Positions 1 through 11,220 of a DNA stretch of 64,000 bases are shown here, one piece after another (within the stretch, counting starts at the first letter, position 1; the number at the start of each line of letters is the position of its first letter). Below the pieces are notes generated by a model. It ran no database searches. It saw only the letters and a list, made by a program, of their open reading frames with translations, and was not told the origin of the DNA. The stretch is from Zygnema cylindricum (Eukaryota > Streptophyta > Zygnematophyceae > Zygnematales > Zygnemataceae). The stretch is taken from positions 186,001-250,000 of the forward strand of contig JBBHKE010003121.1 of NCBI GenBank assembly GCA_037447655.1, in the 5' to 3' direction. A program made the position numbers and the translations under genes.

Positions 1-868
1 GTGAGACCTGTCATATCGGAAGCCATGGTTCCTCCTCCCATCTTCTCCGGTATCAAATAATGTGGCGCCACGTGGCACCGCGTGACGCTATATCCGTATG
101 CCGCCAAAAAGCTCACTTCGCGTGGCGGCTATAATGCCGGCCGTCCGATCAAAACATATTTTACACGGTTCAGATTCGCGTACATGCAGAAATTGCTCCT
201 TTTGGTTAGTCTGCTGTTAATTAGCTGTTTCGTTAGTATTTATATATTTATGAAACCCATTGTGGATCATTTCATAACGCCTTAATGGTTAAGGCGTTAG
301 GCTATTAAGAATCTAGAGGTCTCAAGTTCAGATCTAGACCTAGGCATCATTTTAGCCAAAATACCCTTAACTGCAAAAACTGCCACTTTCTAAATATGGC
401 GGCAGCCATGGCGCGCCTTTGATCTTACTCTCTTTCTTTAAAACAAAACTAAAATAGGGAAGTGAATTATTAATTACCTCTTTTCAATAGTTACAGAAGA
501 CTAGGGATATTAGTTATGAAGAGGCCATGGTAGTATGGGAGGAAGAGGAAGGGGAGGTAGGGGAGGAAGGGGAGGAGGTTTTTTCTAGATGACATGTTTA
601 ACCTATATTTGGAGTAAAGTGATTTCCAATAAGGAAAGATAAAGGAGAGACGTCTTGTCAATGCCCGCAACAAGATGAGATAATTTTAATGTGAAAACAA
701 AACCATGTCCTACAAATTATTGCAAAGATGATTTTTTTGTGCTTTAATGTGAACCTATCATTTATCATTGTTGGCATGGTGTAACATTCGCAAGTCAATA
801 GAAAGATGGTTTTTATTTTCTGCCATGTGAACTTTTATTTTTTCGTTATTGACATTGTATAGTTAAGC
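1..868. other. Intergenic stretch with a tRNA-like remnant
   Basis: I see no convincing gene here. Positions 272-345 resemble a decayed tRNA or a tRNA-derived SINE head: a D-arm/A-box-like TGGTTAAGGCG at about 286-296 is followed about 35 bases later by a T-arm-like AGTTCAGATCT, but the acceptor stem cannot be paired. Positions 535-580 are purine-rich. Positions 60-90 carry a CCACGTGG core also seen in the family 1 LTR. The short open frames look random. Confidence 0.4.
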
Positions 869-1035
869 CATGTTGAATCACCGACGATGCAGCCTGGTCG
901 CTGGTTCCCATAGTAGTTCATCGGTAATACGGCTTCGTCGCTGGTTCAACAACCAGCGACGAAGCAGCTTGGTCGCTTGTTTGGCACCGTGGTTGCTGGT
1001 TCAGCGCCGTGGTTGCCGTGTCGCTGGTTTTTTCA
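869..1035. repeat. Cluster of GTCGCTGGTT repeats with perfect hairpin
   Basis: The motif GTCGCTGGTT or close variants recurs about six times. A perfect inverted repeat has 15-bp arms at 932-946 and 951-965 around a 4-base loop. The same motif recurs near 63,260, at the other end of the window, so it is a dispersed repeat. No coding function is seen. Confidence 0.6.
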
Positions 1036-1224
1036 CTTCACTATTTTTCTGCGTATGCCTATCAAAAATTTGAAATGTGAAACTTTCAAAAATCAAAAAA
1101 TCTACGGAAATGTAGTGGTACATCGGTAGGTACGCATTTTACAACTATTTTTTCATCGTTAAATGCGTATCGTGCGTAGTATTCGCACGTTTGTTTAGTG
1201 TATTATCGCGGGACAACTATGATG

Positions 1225-1441
1225 TACACCATGCATCGCTATTAGCGTTAATATTTTTTCGCCTCGTAAAACATCTTTTCTCCGTGCACATTTTTCTTAT
1301 TTTTAGAGGGTGACCGATAATCGGAAGGTGAGAATTTTACCTTTTAATCGCAACTGTCAGATTCAAAATCCGGCAAGTGTGTACGAAAAAACGTTGTTAG
1401 TGGCAAAAAAAGCATTAACCCTAATAGGAATACACGGTGTA
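1225..1441. mobile_element. Palindromic MITE, copy 1
   Basis: A 217-bp element begins TACACCATGCATCGCTATTAG and ends CTAATAGGAATACACGGTGTA. The inner arms are also complementary (TTTTTTCGCC on the left, GGCAAAAAAA on the right), so most of the element can fold on itself. The outermost TA on both sides fits a TA target duplication, as in Tc1/mariner-type MITEs. There is no coding capacity. Confidence 0.7.
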
Positions 1442-2654
1442 CCACAAACAGATCCAAAATAATAAACAGATCCAAAGTAACTTAATCCCGCAAATGGAAA
1501 TCCGAAAATAATGCAATCGCCACGAGAAATAAGTCGCGGCGACATACACCGCGTCGAGAGGGAAAGATTAAGAATCATCTTGGCATAGATGGCTACGATA
1601 TCAACCCACACTGTATTTAGATACTGAGAGGTGAAAGACAAAGAAGATAAACTAATACATAAAAAAATAGGCAAAAAAGCGCGTTGTCATATTTTGTACA
1701 TGGATTATATATTGCCCAAAATTTGTGTTTAGTGGCAAAGGTGTACCGACCAACGCTATTAAAATTAAATCACGCAAATCCGAGTGAGTTTATGTTTGAT
1801 GCAAAATCAATAATTAGTGTCACTAACACTATTGGATTAAAGTAGCCTATATTGAGCCAGGTGGCAAAACAAGATCTAGTGTAGTTGATTTCAGAATTTA
1901 AAAGTCACAAACATTTCGATATTCTTAATTAAAGACGTGGAGTTGAAAACATTCCCCTTCCACAATTTTATAAAGTTTCTACACAACACAACTAAGAGAT
2001 AAAGCTAGAAGTCCCATGCAGTCACAAATCTGGCCACTGACGACCAAAAAAAAAAAATAGTCAATCCCTATTTTTTTCGTTTTCAGGTTTTTTTGTGGCT
2101 TGTGGCTTACACTATTTGAGGCTTAACTATCCATTGCACCTTCACAACAATTTCAAATTCGCACGTATGACGCGACGAGATGTGACATGACGTGACTTGA
2201 CATGTCATGATAAGTCGAGCCTCTCTCTATTTGAAGGCTCTTTTTGCGTGACATCGGCATAAGACAACTGCCACTCATGAAGCGCCATTTGCGTTTTTTT
2301 TCGTTAGTTATATTTCCGTGGTTTCATGAAGCGCCATTTGCATTTTTTTTCGTTAGTTATTTCCGTGGAAAAACGGAAAAACCTATCAAACCATTGCCCT
2401 AATATGACCTAAAAATCCTTTCCGAATAACGACAACATACGTCACCAACAAAAAGCAAAACCCTAAACCCTAAACCGTAAACCCCGGAATGACCATTTCC
2501 ATCATTGAAAACTAACCTAGTACGTCGTTAATTGAAACGTAACCCGTAAATTTTGTATTTTTAGGAAATGTTACCCCTCCATCCACATATTCCACTTCAA
2601 TACACACCACGAGTGACTGAGTTTTTTTATGTTGCAATCCAGAGTCGAAGAAAG
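1442..2654. other. Intergenic stretch
   Basis: No gene is visible. It is AT-rich. Two near copies of a 40-base segment (TGAAGCGCCATTTGC...) lie at 2277-2310 and 2325-2360. Positions 2560-2655 belong to a dispersed repeat related to 8345-8470. Short CATGACGTGACTTGACATG-type runs lie near 2185-2205. Confidence 0.5.
2459..2487. repeat. Short interstitial plant-type telomere-like run
   Basis: Two CCCTAAA units plus degenerate ones (CCGTAAA, CCCC) lie in tandem. This is the complement of the plant TTTAGGG telomere repeat. It is too short to mark a chromosome end and may be an interstitial scar or a chance telo-box. Confidence 0.45.
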
Positions 2655-2875
2655 TATACCGCGAAACGTTATTAGCGATAAGGATTTTTTCGCCACTTAA
2701 AACATCTTTTCTCCGTAAACACTTGTTGGAATTTTAATTTGAGACCGCCAATCGGAAGCTAAGAATGATACCTTTCAATCGCAGCCGTAAGATCCACAAT
2801 CCGACAAGTTTGTACGGAGGGAAGATGTTTTAAGTGGCGAAAAAAACCTTAACGCTAACAACGATTAGCGGTGTA
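2655..2875. mobile_element. Palindromic MITE, copy 2
   Basis: Same family as 1225-1441. It starts TATACCGCGAAACGTTATTAGCG and ends CGATTAGCGGTGTA, with long inner arms (CGCCACTTAAAACATCTTTT versus its complement near 2820-2842). The unpaired centre holds GAGACCGCCAATCGGAAGC, shared with copies 3 and 4. It is non-coding. Confidence 0.7.
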
Positions 2876-3045
2876 GTCAATCGTACGGTCACTCCAAAAC
2901 CCAGAAGAACTCATACTAACTACTATCAAGAAAAAAGAAATCGGTACAATTATCGCTATTAGTGTTGAAGGATAAACAAAACCAGGCAGTGATTTAGAAA
3001 CACACAGATTTTTTCACTAAATTTTATTTTTTTTATGAAAAACAT

Positions 3046-3048
3046 AAA

Positions 3049-3080
<32 letters not shown>

Positions 3081-3112
3081 CTAATTTATTTTAGAATAAT
3101 AATAATAATGTT
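3046..3112. repeat. AAT trinucleotide microsatellite
   Basis: An AAT/ATA run with interruptions directly follows (in the minus-strand sense) the stop of the possible exon at 3091-3297. Confidence 0.8.
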
Positions 3113-3297
3113 TTCACCGAAGATGGTGGTAACTTATTACCATCAGAAAGTGGGTTTTCTGGTTGTTTTAAACGGTCCAACATTTGTTGAGACTCTTCCT
3201 TAGTCACAAGAAGACTCAGAGACGTTTTTCCACGCCAAACCCCGACTGCCATTTGAGCCCCTATTTTGGGCAATTCCCAGAAAAAATTTGTGGTCCT
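3091..3297 (-). CDS. Possible last coding exon of an unrecognised host gene
   Basis: On the minus strand a good splice acceptor (a T-rich tract, then TTTGTACGCAG) is followed by an open frame of 68 codons and a TAA stop at 3091-3093. It begins RTTNFFWELPK, contains VGVWRGKTSLSLLVTKEES and ends in a Leu run encoded by the AAT microsatellite. The codon texture (mixed third positions, few simple repeats, charged helix-like stretch EESQQMLDRLKQ) looks more coding than the surroundings. I do not recognise the family, and I found no upstream exon between 3300 and 4500. It could be a decayed gene end or a chance open frame; RNA evidence would decide. Confidence 0.3.
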   Translation of the reverse strand, partial: RTTNFFWELPKIGAQMAVGVWRGKTSLSLLVTKEESQQMLDRLKQPENPLSDGNKLPPSSVKTLLLLF

Positions 3298-4798
3298 CTG
3301 CGTACAAAATGATTCATAAAAGAATCCACAATTAGGGCAAAAGATTCCAGAAAAAAAAGGTAACTTTTTTTGTCTTTTATGGATCTGAAAATTCGAACTT
3401 AGACATACATGAAATTTTAGGTGTCAATCGATCCACATTCAATGCAAGATTTCACGTCTGGAGTACACAAAAAAAAAAAACTTTTTTGTTATGTTTTCTT
3501 TTAACAGATAGGCTCTAAGACCTACTTGAAGGATATATTTTATCTGTACTTTTCAAGCTAAGTGTCTTGATAGACTGTTATGGTCAAAGTAGTGATTGAC
3601 ACATAATTAAATGAAATTCATCATCAATAAATTCAAATTAGTGTTGTTTAAAAAGGTTAAAAACACACTATGTAAGAGGAGTTGAAAAAGGGAAGCATTC
3701 GCATTACTAGAATGTATACTGCCTATAGCCCTAAAAACCCTAAGGATAACATTCAAAAGCATGAAAAAAAATAAAAACAACTAAGAATGCCTACATACCA
3801 ATTTGAAATAGATCTCTTAAAACCAGAATACCTACATAATTATACAATTAAGAATATTAAACCAATGCCTAGAATGGATGCAGAGAAACTGTATTCGAAG
3901 TCTTCCAATATATGCATGCGTTATATATGGTCAGAAAAGGACTTTTGAGTACAGTTTCTAAGAATATCTCAAAACAAGTTTTTTGCTGTCATATTTTACA
4001 GAACCCCTGTTTAAGAATAATAGTCAATCAATATAATGGCATCAACTCCAAATTCTTCTGGACTAAAAACATGTACTTATGTGTAACTGTAAAAGACTCC
4101 ACCATAGAATTAGGTTTAACATTTTCAACATATTCAACCTCGTTCTTACCAGAAGGGAGACAGGGAAGGGAGACAGGACAGGGGATATAAGAGAGAATAG
4201 AGGGAGGAGAGGAGGGGAGAGAGGAAAGAGGAGGGGAAAAGAAAAGGGAGAGGAGAAGGAGAGGGAGAGGAGAGGGAGAGGGAGAGGAGAGGGCGAGGAG
4301 AGAGGGAAGGTCTTTCTTACAAGAATGTAGAGTTAAAACAAAACATCCGAGGAGAGAAGACTCTAAAGTTACAACTTACTTAGGATTCTCTAACTCCGCG
4401 AACCGTAAACTTCTACAAGGGAGAAGTTAACTGAAATCAGAAAGGGGAAAACGAGACAGTCTGTTTGATCAAGTGAGGGAGACTTTCGGAAGTGATACGG
4501 AGAGCACAAGGAGAGGAGTTTTCTCGTAAAGTTTGGCGTTCCTGCAAACATACCAAAAAGAGTAATCGAAATCTACCAAAAAGAGTAATCGAAATCTGGT
4601 CAGGAAATCATTGCGCAAACAAATTAATTAATGCCCGTTTAATTGTAGAAATATGATCCTCTCTCTCCCTCTTCCCTCTCCCCGTCTCCCCACTGCCCAT
4701 CACCCCTCTCCCCACTCCTTAAAAACGGTGGCAAACTTTGGTCAGGAATCATAGTCTTAACGCCCGGAAAACTAGCAACAAACTGTAGCCAACTCTAG
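3298..4798. other. Intergenic, purine-rich tract and short tandem repeat
   Basis: No gene is seen. Positions 4150-4310 are a GA-rich low-complexity tract. A 23-26-base unit (ACCAAAAAGAGTAATCGAAA) is tandemly duplicated at about 4551-4597. Positions 4660-4725 are pyrimidine-rich and lead into the CT microsatellite. Confidence 0.5.
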
Positions 4799-5870
4799 CA
4801 ATATAATCCCCTCTCTCCCTCCCTCCCTCCCTCCCTCCCTCTCTCTCCCTCTCTTTCTCTCTCTCTCCCTCTCTTTTTCTCCCTCCCTCTCTTTCTCTCC
4901 CTCCCTCTCTTTCTCTCCCTCCCTCTCTCTCTCTCCCTCCCTCTCTCTCTCNNNNNNNNNNNNNNNNNNNNNNNNNNNNNNNNNNNNNNNNNNNNNNNNN
5001 NNNNNNNNNNNNNNNNNNNNNNNNNNNNNNNNNNNNNNNNNNNNNNNNNNNNNNNNNNNNNNNNNNNNNNNNNNNNNNNNNNNNNNNNNNNNNNNNNNNN
5101 NNNNNNNNNNNNNNNNNNNNNNNNNNNNNNNNNNNNNNNNNNNNNNNNNNNNNNNNNNNNNNNNNNNNNNNNNNNNNNNNNNNNNNNNNNNNNNNNNNNN
5201 NNNNNNNNNNNNNNNNNNNNNNNNNNNNNNNNNNNNNNNNNNNNNNNNNNNNNNNNNNNNNNNNNNNNNNNNNNNNNNNNNNNNNNNNNNNNNNNNNNNN
5301 NNNNNNNNNNNNNNNNNNNNNNNNNNNNNNNNNNNNNNNNNNNNNNNNNNNNNNNNNNNNNNNNNNNNNNNNNNNNNNNNNNNNNNNNNNNNNNNNNNNN
5401 NNNNNNNNNNNNNNNNNNNNNNNNNNNNNNNNNNNNNNNNNNNGACAGAGAAACAGAGACAGAGAGGAGATTTCCTGCTTGCTCCACCTGTTTGTGTTTG
5501 TCAACACAAATAGAGAAACCTGTTTGATGAAGGAAGATAGAAGAGATAGAAACAGAGTCAACCCTGTTTGTCAAACAAAGTGTCAAACAGAGAACACAGA
5601 TAGAGTCAACAGAAACAACCATGTTTGTCAAACACAGACAACACAGAGAGACAAAGAGAGTCGTGTTTGTCAAATAGAGACAGAGAGTGTCAAACAGAGA
5701 AGAGTCAACAGAGACAGGAGCCAGAGACAAGAGATAAGACAAACAAGGAGACAGAGAGCCAGAGACAAGAGACAAGACAAACAAGGAGACAGAGAGACAG
5801 AGACAAAGAGACAGAGACAGAGAGACAAACAAATGACACAAACAAAGGACAAACATCCGTTGTCATTTCT
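4799..5870. repeat. CT microsatellite, 492-bp assembly gap, GACAGA-rich repeat
   Basis: The left flank (4810-4951) is CT-rich, the gap of N runs 4952-5443, and the right flank (5444-5850) is a GACAGA/AGACAAAC low-complexity sequence. The right flank contains several short palindromes of the type TGTTTGTCAAACA (near 5568, 5611 and 5660). Open frames spanning the N run are artefacts. The strand bias flips from pyrimidine to purine across the gap, so the missing piece is probably a long simple repeat that defeated assembly. Confidence 0.8.
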
Positions 5871-7655
5871 TTGCACTTTTACAATAAACCACATTTCTTT
5901 GCACATTTATAAAAAGCCATATGACTCGCTCGAGACTTATAATTTTATTTTATTTAGTTTTTGTTACTAGAGACTATTAAAATGTGATCCTCCCTGATAA
6001 AATTCACCGTTCCAATTCACCGTTCCACATAAATATATGCAATGCCTTAGGAATAAGAAAAGTTATCCCCTCCCCCTCCCCCTCTACAACATATGCATCA
6101 CATCATAAGACATCACTACACGGCCTTCTTAAAAATCTTCTATTAGTTTTCATCATGGAACAAAAAACATGGAAAAAAACAATAAAAATATCGAAAAAAC
6201 AATAAAATCCATGGAAAAAAACAATAAAAACATGGAGAAAACATTAAAAATATCGAAAAAACAATAAAAACATGGAAAAAAACAATAAAAACATGGAAAA
6301 AAACCTTATGGGCTCAAAGTGGCAATATAAACATTTCCCGGAGAGGTTACAAGAAGCATATAAGGGGCTGCCCGGCGAAAAAAAAACAGATGTGACGTCA
6401 ATTCCTCATTTTATTCCCATAGCCGAAAAATCACTCAAAAGCATAGCCAACACGTTTTGGAAAAAAAAAATTATAAGTTTCCTCGCAGTTTTTGATCTCA
6501 TTCACCCTTGCCTCAGACTGAAGAAATTCCTCTAAATTTCATGGAGCGAGCTCCTTACATCGTACGGCGGCCATATTCCCAAATCGACATCGTTAAATTG
6601 GAAGGAAAAAAAAAATCATCATTACATCATGATTGGTATTGACAAACCTACATGAAATTTATAAACAAGAACCTACCATATTACTTATTTCCAAGCTAAA
6701 AAAAAAAGGAAAAGAAAAAAAAAAACGTCCACGTACCACAGTTTTTATTTTTGTACATGTGTGGCTCATTTTTTATGCAAAACTTATTTTCGACAAAAAA
6801 GATATTGTAACAGCCACATCCTTAAAATAAACACCATACCACCTGTACGGCACCTAATTCCGAAATTTCCGAAGCAAAAACACACCTAATTCGGAAATTT
6901 CCGAAACAAAAACACCAAATTCCGAAAGTTCCGAAGCAAAAACATAAAACCTTATGACTCCTTCCTATCCCGTGGAAGATATTTAAAATTGTACGGCCAA
7001 CTTTATCGAAACATTGTTTCACGACTCGATGTTGACGGGTATCGGTTCTGAATTACATAATCTAGAGCGCTTGAAATTTTAAATTGCAACACTTTTCTCG
7101 ATTTCCAAAAGATTTCGCTCCAACAGATACTCTATGTAGAACTTCACCTCTCATTTAAGGGCACATGCCATAGATGCAATTGAAGGGTAGGTGGACCATG
7201 AAAGCTTTAGATGTCTTATTCCACAAAAGAAAGAGAGGACAAAACAAAGAAGCCAAAGAAACTAGTCATTTGTAAGTTTTGTCCGGTAATTATGTATTAT
7301 TCTATGGTGGAGTACATGAAATCTCCTATCAAGTCTGCGACACGAGCTTTAAGTAAAGCAAAAACGATGTGATTCCACAAGAAAAGTGGAAACCATTATG
7401 TTGTTGAATTTGAGCGAGTCTATTCATAATATCATATTCAATGCACTTCAACGAAGACTTACAATGAGACGTCGAAACGTCACATGATTGACATTGAGGT
7501 ACTAATTTATTGTCTCACTTCTTGTTCAAGGCCTCGGGCTCGACACTTTTGACCTTTTCCCATATTTAGCACTCTATGTCCAAAATTGTTTTATCATTTG
7601 AGATAAAAAATTGAAATTTGTACAGTTTAATACATATTTATGTTGTTTATCTTAC
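5871..7655. other. Intergenic with minisatellites
   Basis: No gene is seen. Positions 6165-6305 hold a tandem array of an A-rich unit built on CATGGAAAAAAACAATAAAA. Positions 6848-6945 hold three copies of an about 30-base unit around ATTCCGAAATTTCCGAAGC. The predicted short peptides are simply these repeats translated. Confidence 0.55.
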
Positions 7656-8136
7656 GGAGCAAACAATTTCTTTCTCGTCAAGAATTGTCATTGGTCGATC
7701 GTCATCGACACAATGAACGAAGCATTGACCGTTCGCGGCGAAAGAACAAAAACAATTTAACGATTTAATACAACAATTGTGGTCGTCGTGATAATCTCCA
7801 ACGGTTATGAGGATGACATGAATGAAAGAAAATAGTTTGTGCGTGACCACGGTGAAAATAACTAACAATTAGATAAAAAAACAAAGTAACAACCAAGAAT
7901 TGGTGAAAGGTCAATTGAAAAGTGAATTGTTGGTCGCTACCTTGTACTTTTAACCAATATAGTGAAACCGGTCAATTTCATCCATATCATCCTCATTATC
8001 GCAGAGACTCATGGTAACTAGTATCATTGCATTAAACCAAGTTTTTATCGCACACAGAAAATCAATGCCCGTCTATCAATTAATAATCCACCAATGACAA
8101 TTCTTGACAAAAATGAAATTGTTTGTTCGCTTGGAC
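7656..8136. repeat. Fold-back pair (inverted repeat, 46-bp arms)
   Basis: The arm at about 7656-7702 (containing TCAAGAATTGTCATTGG) is nearly the reverse complement of 8091-8136 (CCAATGACAATTCTTGA). About 390 bases lie between. It could be a non-autonomous fold-back element. No target duplication was confirmed. Confidence 0.45.
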
Positions 8137-8228
8137 TTTGGTAGATAACATAAACTACACAAACGCCAATTTTCATCTAGATGAAAGAAAAAACAATTAG
8201 TAAACATCTTGCCAAATTATAGACCCAA

Positions 8229-8302
8229 AATGCCGTAGACACCCTTTTACAATAAAGAAAGAACCAAATGCCGTAGACACCTTTTTACAAGAAGGAAAGA
8301 AC
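8229..8302. repeat. 37-bp tandem duplication
   Basis: Two adjacent copies of a unit containing ATGCCGTAGACACC, ending GAAAGAACCAA, with few differences. Confidence 0.65.
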
Positions 8303-8344
8303 CAACAGAGCATTCACCAAGTACATTGTTCAAATGAAATATGT

Positions 8345-8470
8345 GAATTTTGTACTTTTGGGAGAGTTACCCACCCATCAACATATCCCACTCCAACACA
8401 AACGAAGAGTTCAAAAAAAGAAAATGGTTGATTAACTTTATATTACAACCCAAAGTCGAAAGGAAGTACT
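8345..8470. repeat. Dispersed repeat related to 2560-2660
   Basis: TGAATTTTGTACTTTTGGGA, then a CATCAACATATCCCACT-type segment, then CAACCCAAAGTCGAA parallel the order of similar words at 2560-2655. This points to an old dispersed repeat of unknown class. Confidence 0.4.
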
Positions 8471-9053
8471 CGACAATGGTCGGGCCAAAACCTTTTCAAA
8501 TAGGTAATATCAATGTCTTCAAACTAGAAATGCTATAACATAAATGAACAAGTTGAACAACTAAGATGATTATCTACTCTATGCAGAATCTTATATGCAA
8601 TTGTCGATCAAAGCATTGTGAAATTTGACCAATTTCAATCTAAGCAAATGGAGACGATAGAAACAAATGTTTATAAAAAAAAAGACACACACACAAAAAG
8701 TAAATGGTAATCTATCCCTTTTAAAAGTTGATTCTCCCCATCACTATAAATCAATGCATTCTTGCCACATAATTTCGAGTTTCAAAAAGACACACACAGA
8801 CTCCTTCATGAAAAAAATTCCTTCTCTTAACCTTACTTTTGTCACTTTGTCAACATTTTATTCCAAACTGCTAAAGACATTTCGACAACAAAAAAGTTGT
8901 CTTTTACAAGATCACCCAACAAAAGCAAAAAACCACCAAACATAAATAATATTTTTTCGCCCATTAAGAAGATATGGCAACGCACCTCTGCATCATTCGC
9001 CCGACAAAAACTGCTCCCGCCTAAGTTGTGCCCCGTGCCTCAACCCCAACCCC

Positions 9054-9114
<61 letters not shown>

Positions 9115-9205
9115 TCGAGAGAGATTGCGAGAGAGAGATTGAGAGAGAGAGATCGAGAGAGAGAGATCGAGAGGCAAAGATCAAGAGAGAGAGATCGAGA
9201 TCGAC
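9054..9205. repeat. TA then GA microsatellite
   Basis: A (TA)n run followed by a (GA)n run with interspersed GATCGAGA units. Confidence 0.85.
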
Positions 9206-10014
9206 CTCCTAAGTATCATGCGCCCCGCCTCAACCCCGCCTCAATCTTGACTGTAACATGTACCCATTATGAATAATAATGAATATTATTACCAATATAG
9301 ATGAATAGAGTCAATCCCACCAATTCCAAAGACTCGATGTCTCAATTTCGAGACCTTAAATCCGCTTTCACCCGTCATTTTCATCTGCATTTTAACAATT
9401 CTATGCGTGTGTGGCTGCAATTTTTTGTTCCCACCATTAATACACATTGCGACTGTCATAAAAACATAGGTGCCCAAAAATCATTTTAGGTGATCCTTAT
9501 TGACGCTCGCGGTTTACGACAACCAAAATTTCCATAAAAAAAAGTGAAAAAAACAGAACAGATAGAACTATGAGAATAACCATAACAAATGTACTTGTGA
9601 TTTTTCATGGAAAACAACACTTGAAAAAAAAAGGAAAAAAAAAAGAATAAACAAAAAAGGATTCACAACATTTCATTTCAACAGAAAAAAAACAAAGCAA
9701 TTCCCCAAACAACAATAAACCAACCCTTTTGTATGTTTCCCCTCCCCCTCTCCCCCTCCCCCCTTCTCTCCCTCCATTCCTCATGCACAAATTGGCAATT
9801 GCAGAAACATAAGGAATCAACACAACATTGAAATTTTCTCACTTCCACATTTTGGAAAATTTGCGCATTTTCTCTTTTCCTTTATTTGAAATAGACACAA
9901 TACAAAGAGGAGAATTTGAAAAGGAAACTTCAATGAGGGAATTTAAAAAAAAACGAACCAGTCCTCTCCTCCCGAAAGCGTCAATAAGAGTGTTGTAAGT
10001 CACAATATATATAG

Positions 10015-10057
<43 letters not shown>

Positions 10058-10679
10058 ATAGCATTTGCCTCCACAAGTCCATATTTTTCATAAACATCAG
10101 TAAATACAGAATATAAAACAATATCGGCGTAAAAACCACAAAATATATATAATATATATATATATATACATACATATATATATAATAATATTAATAAAAA
10201 TAAAAGGTTTGACAAAATTGATATAGCATTCAATTCCCATAACCATAAAGACGCCATACAAAACAATTTGCCTAAAAAGAAAATATAACACATACATAAA
10301 CACATCGCAACAAAAAAAAAAAAAAACAATTAGGAAAGATTGATTTGAAAAACTTTTCTTTTCTTGAAACACCAATAAGAACAACAAAAAAAAATCCAAA
10401 ATCCAAAACCCAAAACCCAAAAATAAACTTAAAACACACACTATTTGTCGGGAAAAACGCCCGCACAAAAAAAATCCACCTGTAATCCCGCCTTAAAGCC
10501 ATAGAAATACTCTATGGCTTCCGGATGAAACCCGGCCTTTGCGTATCGGCCAATGAGAGCACTCCACGTCAGCAAATTGGGTTTGACTCGCGACAATCGC
10601 GTTTATTCAAATAGTCTCGAAGCTTCTCGAACTCGACGGGATTTTCCCATCATGTTTATTAATGAGGAAGTAGAGGAAA
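9206..10679. other. Intergenic, AT microsatellites
   Basis: No gene is visible. (TA)n tracts lie at 10017-10055 and 10143-10185. Phe/Tyr-rich open frames here are translations of A/T runs. Confidence 0.55.
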
Positions 10680-11220
10680 CCTGAGAGAGAGAGAGAGGAA
10701 AAGAAAAGAAAGAGATAAAGAGGGCAAGAGGGATTTCCTCATTAAGTTTAATAAGGCATTCCCAAAAACCTGAGAGAGTGAGAAAAGAGAGAGGGAGAGG
10801 AGAGTGAGAAAAGAGAGAGGGAGAGGCAGTGGGAGGGAGAGAGGGAGAGGGAGAGAGAGAGGGGGGAAGGAAAGGACAGAAATGGAGAAGGAAGAAGAGG
10901 GAAAAAAAAAGTGGAAAAAGGGAGAAAAAGAAAAAATCGAAAAGGAGAAAGGAGAAGGGAAAGGGAAGAAAAGGAAGAAAAAGAAAAGCAAAGAGAAAGG
11001 AATAAAGGAAAAAAACGGAAAAACAAAGAAAAAGAAGGGAAAAGAAAGGAAAAAGACGTAAGATCGAAAAGAAAAAAATGAAGAAAAGGTTAAAGGAAAA
11101 AAAAGAAAAAGGAAAAAGGGTAAGGAATAAAAGGAAAAAGGGAAAAAAAAGAAAAGAAAAAATCCATCAAATAAAACATGGAAAAAAACGAAAAGAAAAA
11201 ATCCATCAAATAAAACGCAA
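10680..11220. repeat. Purine (GA) tract about 500 bp long
   Basis: Almost uninterrupted purines on the plus strand. A near-perfect direct repeat GAAAAGAAAAAATCCATCAA lies at about 11153 and 11190. Long frames on either strand (Phe/Ser-rich or Lys/Glu-rich) reflect composition only. Mirror-symmetric GA tracts can form triplex DNA; that is inference. Confidence 0.75.

Noticed and set aside
4749-5856. Two overlapping minus-strand frames of 270 and 353 codons
   Set aside because: They read through the 492-base N gap and CT repeats; they are artefacts.
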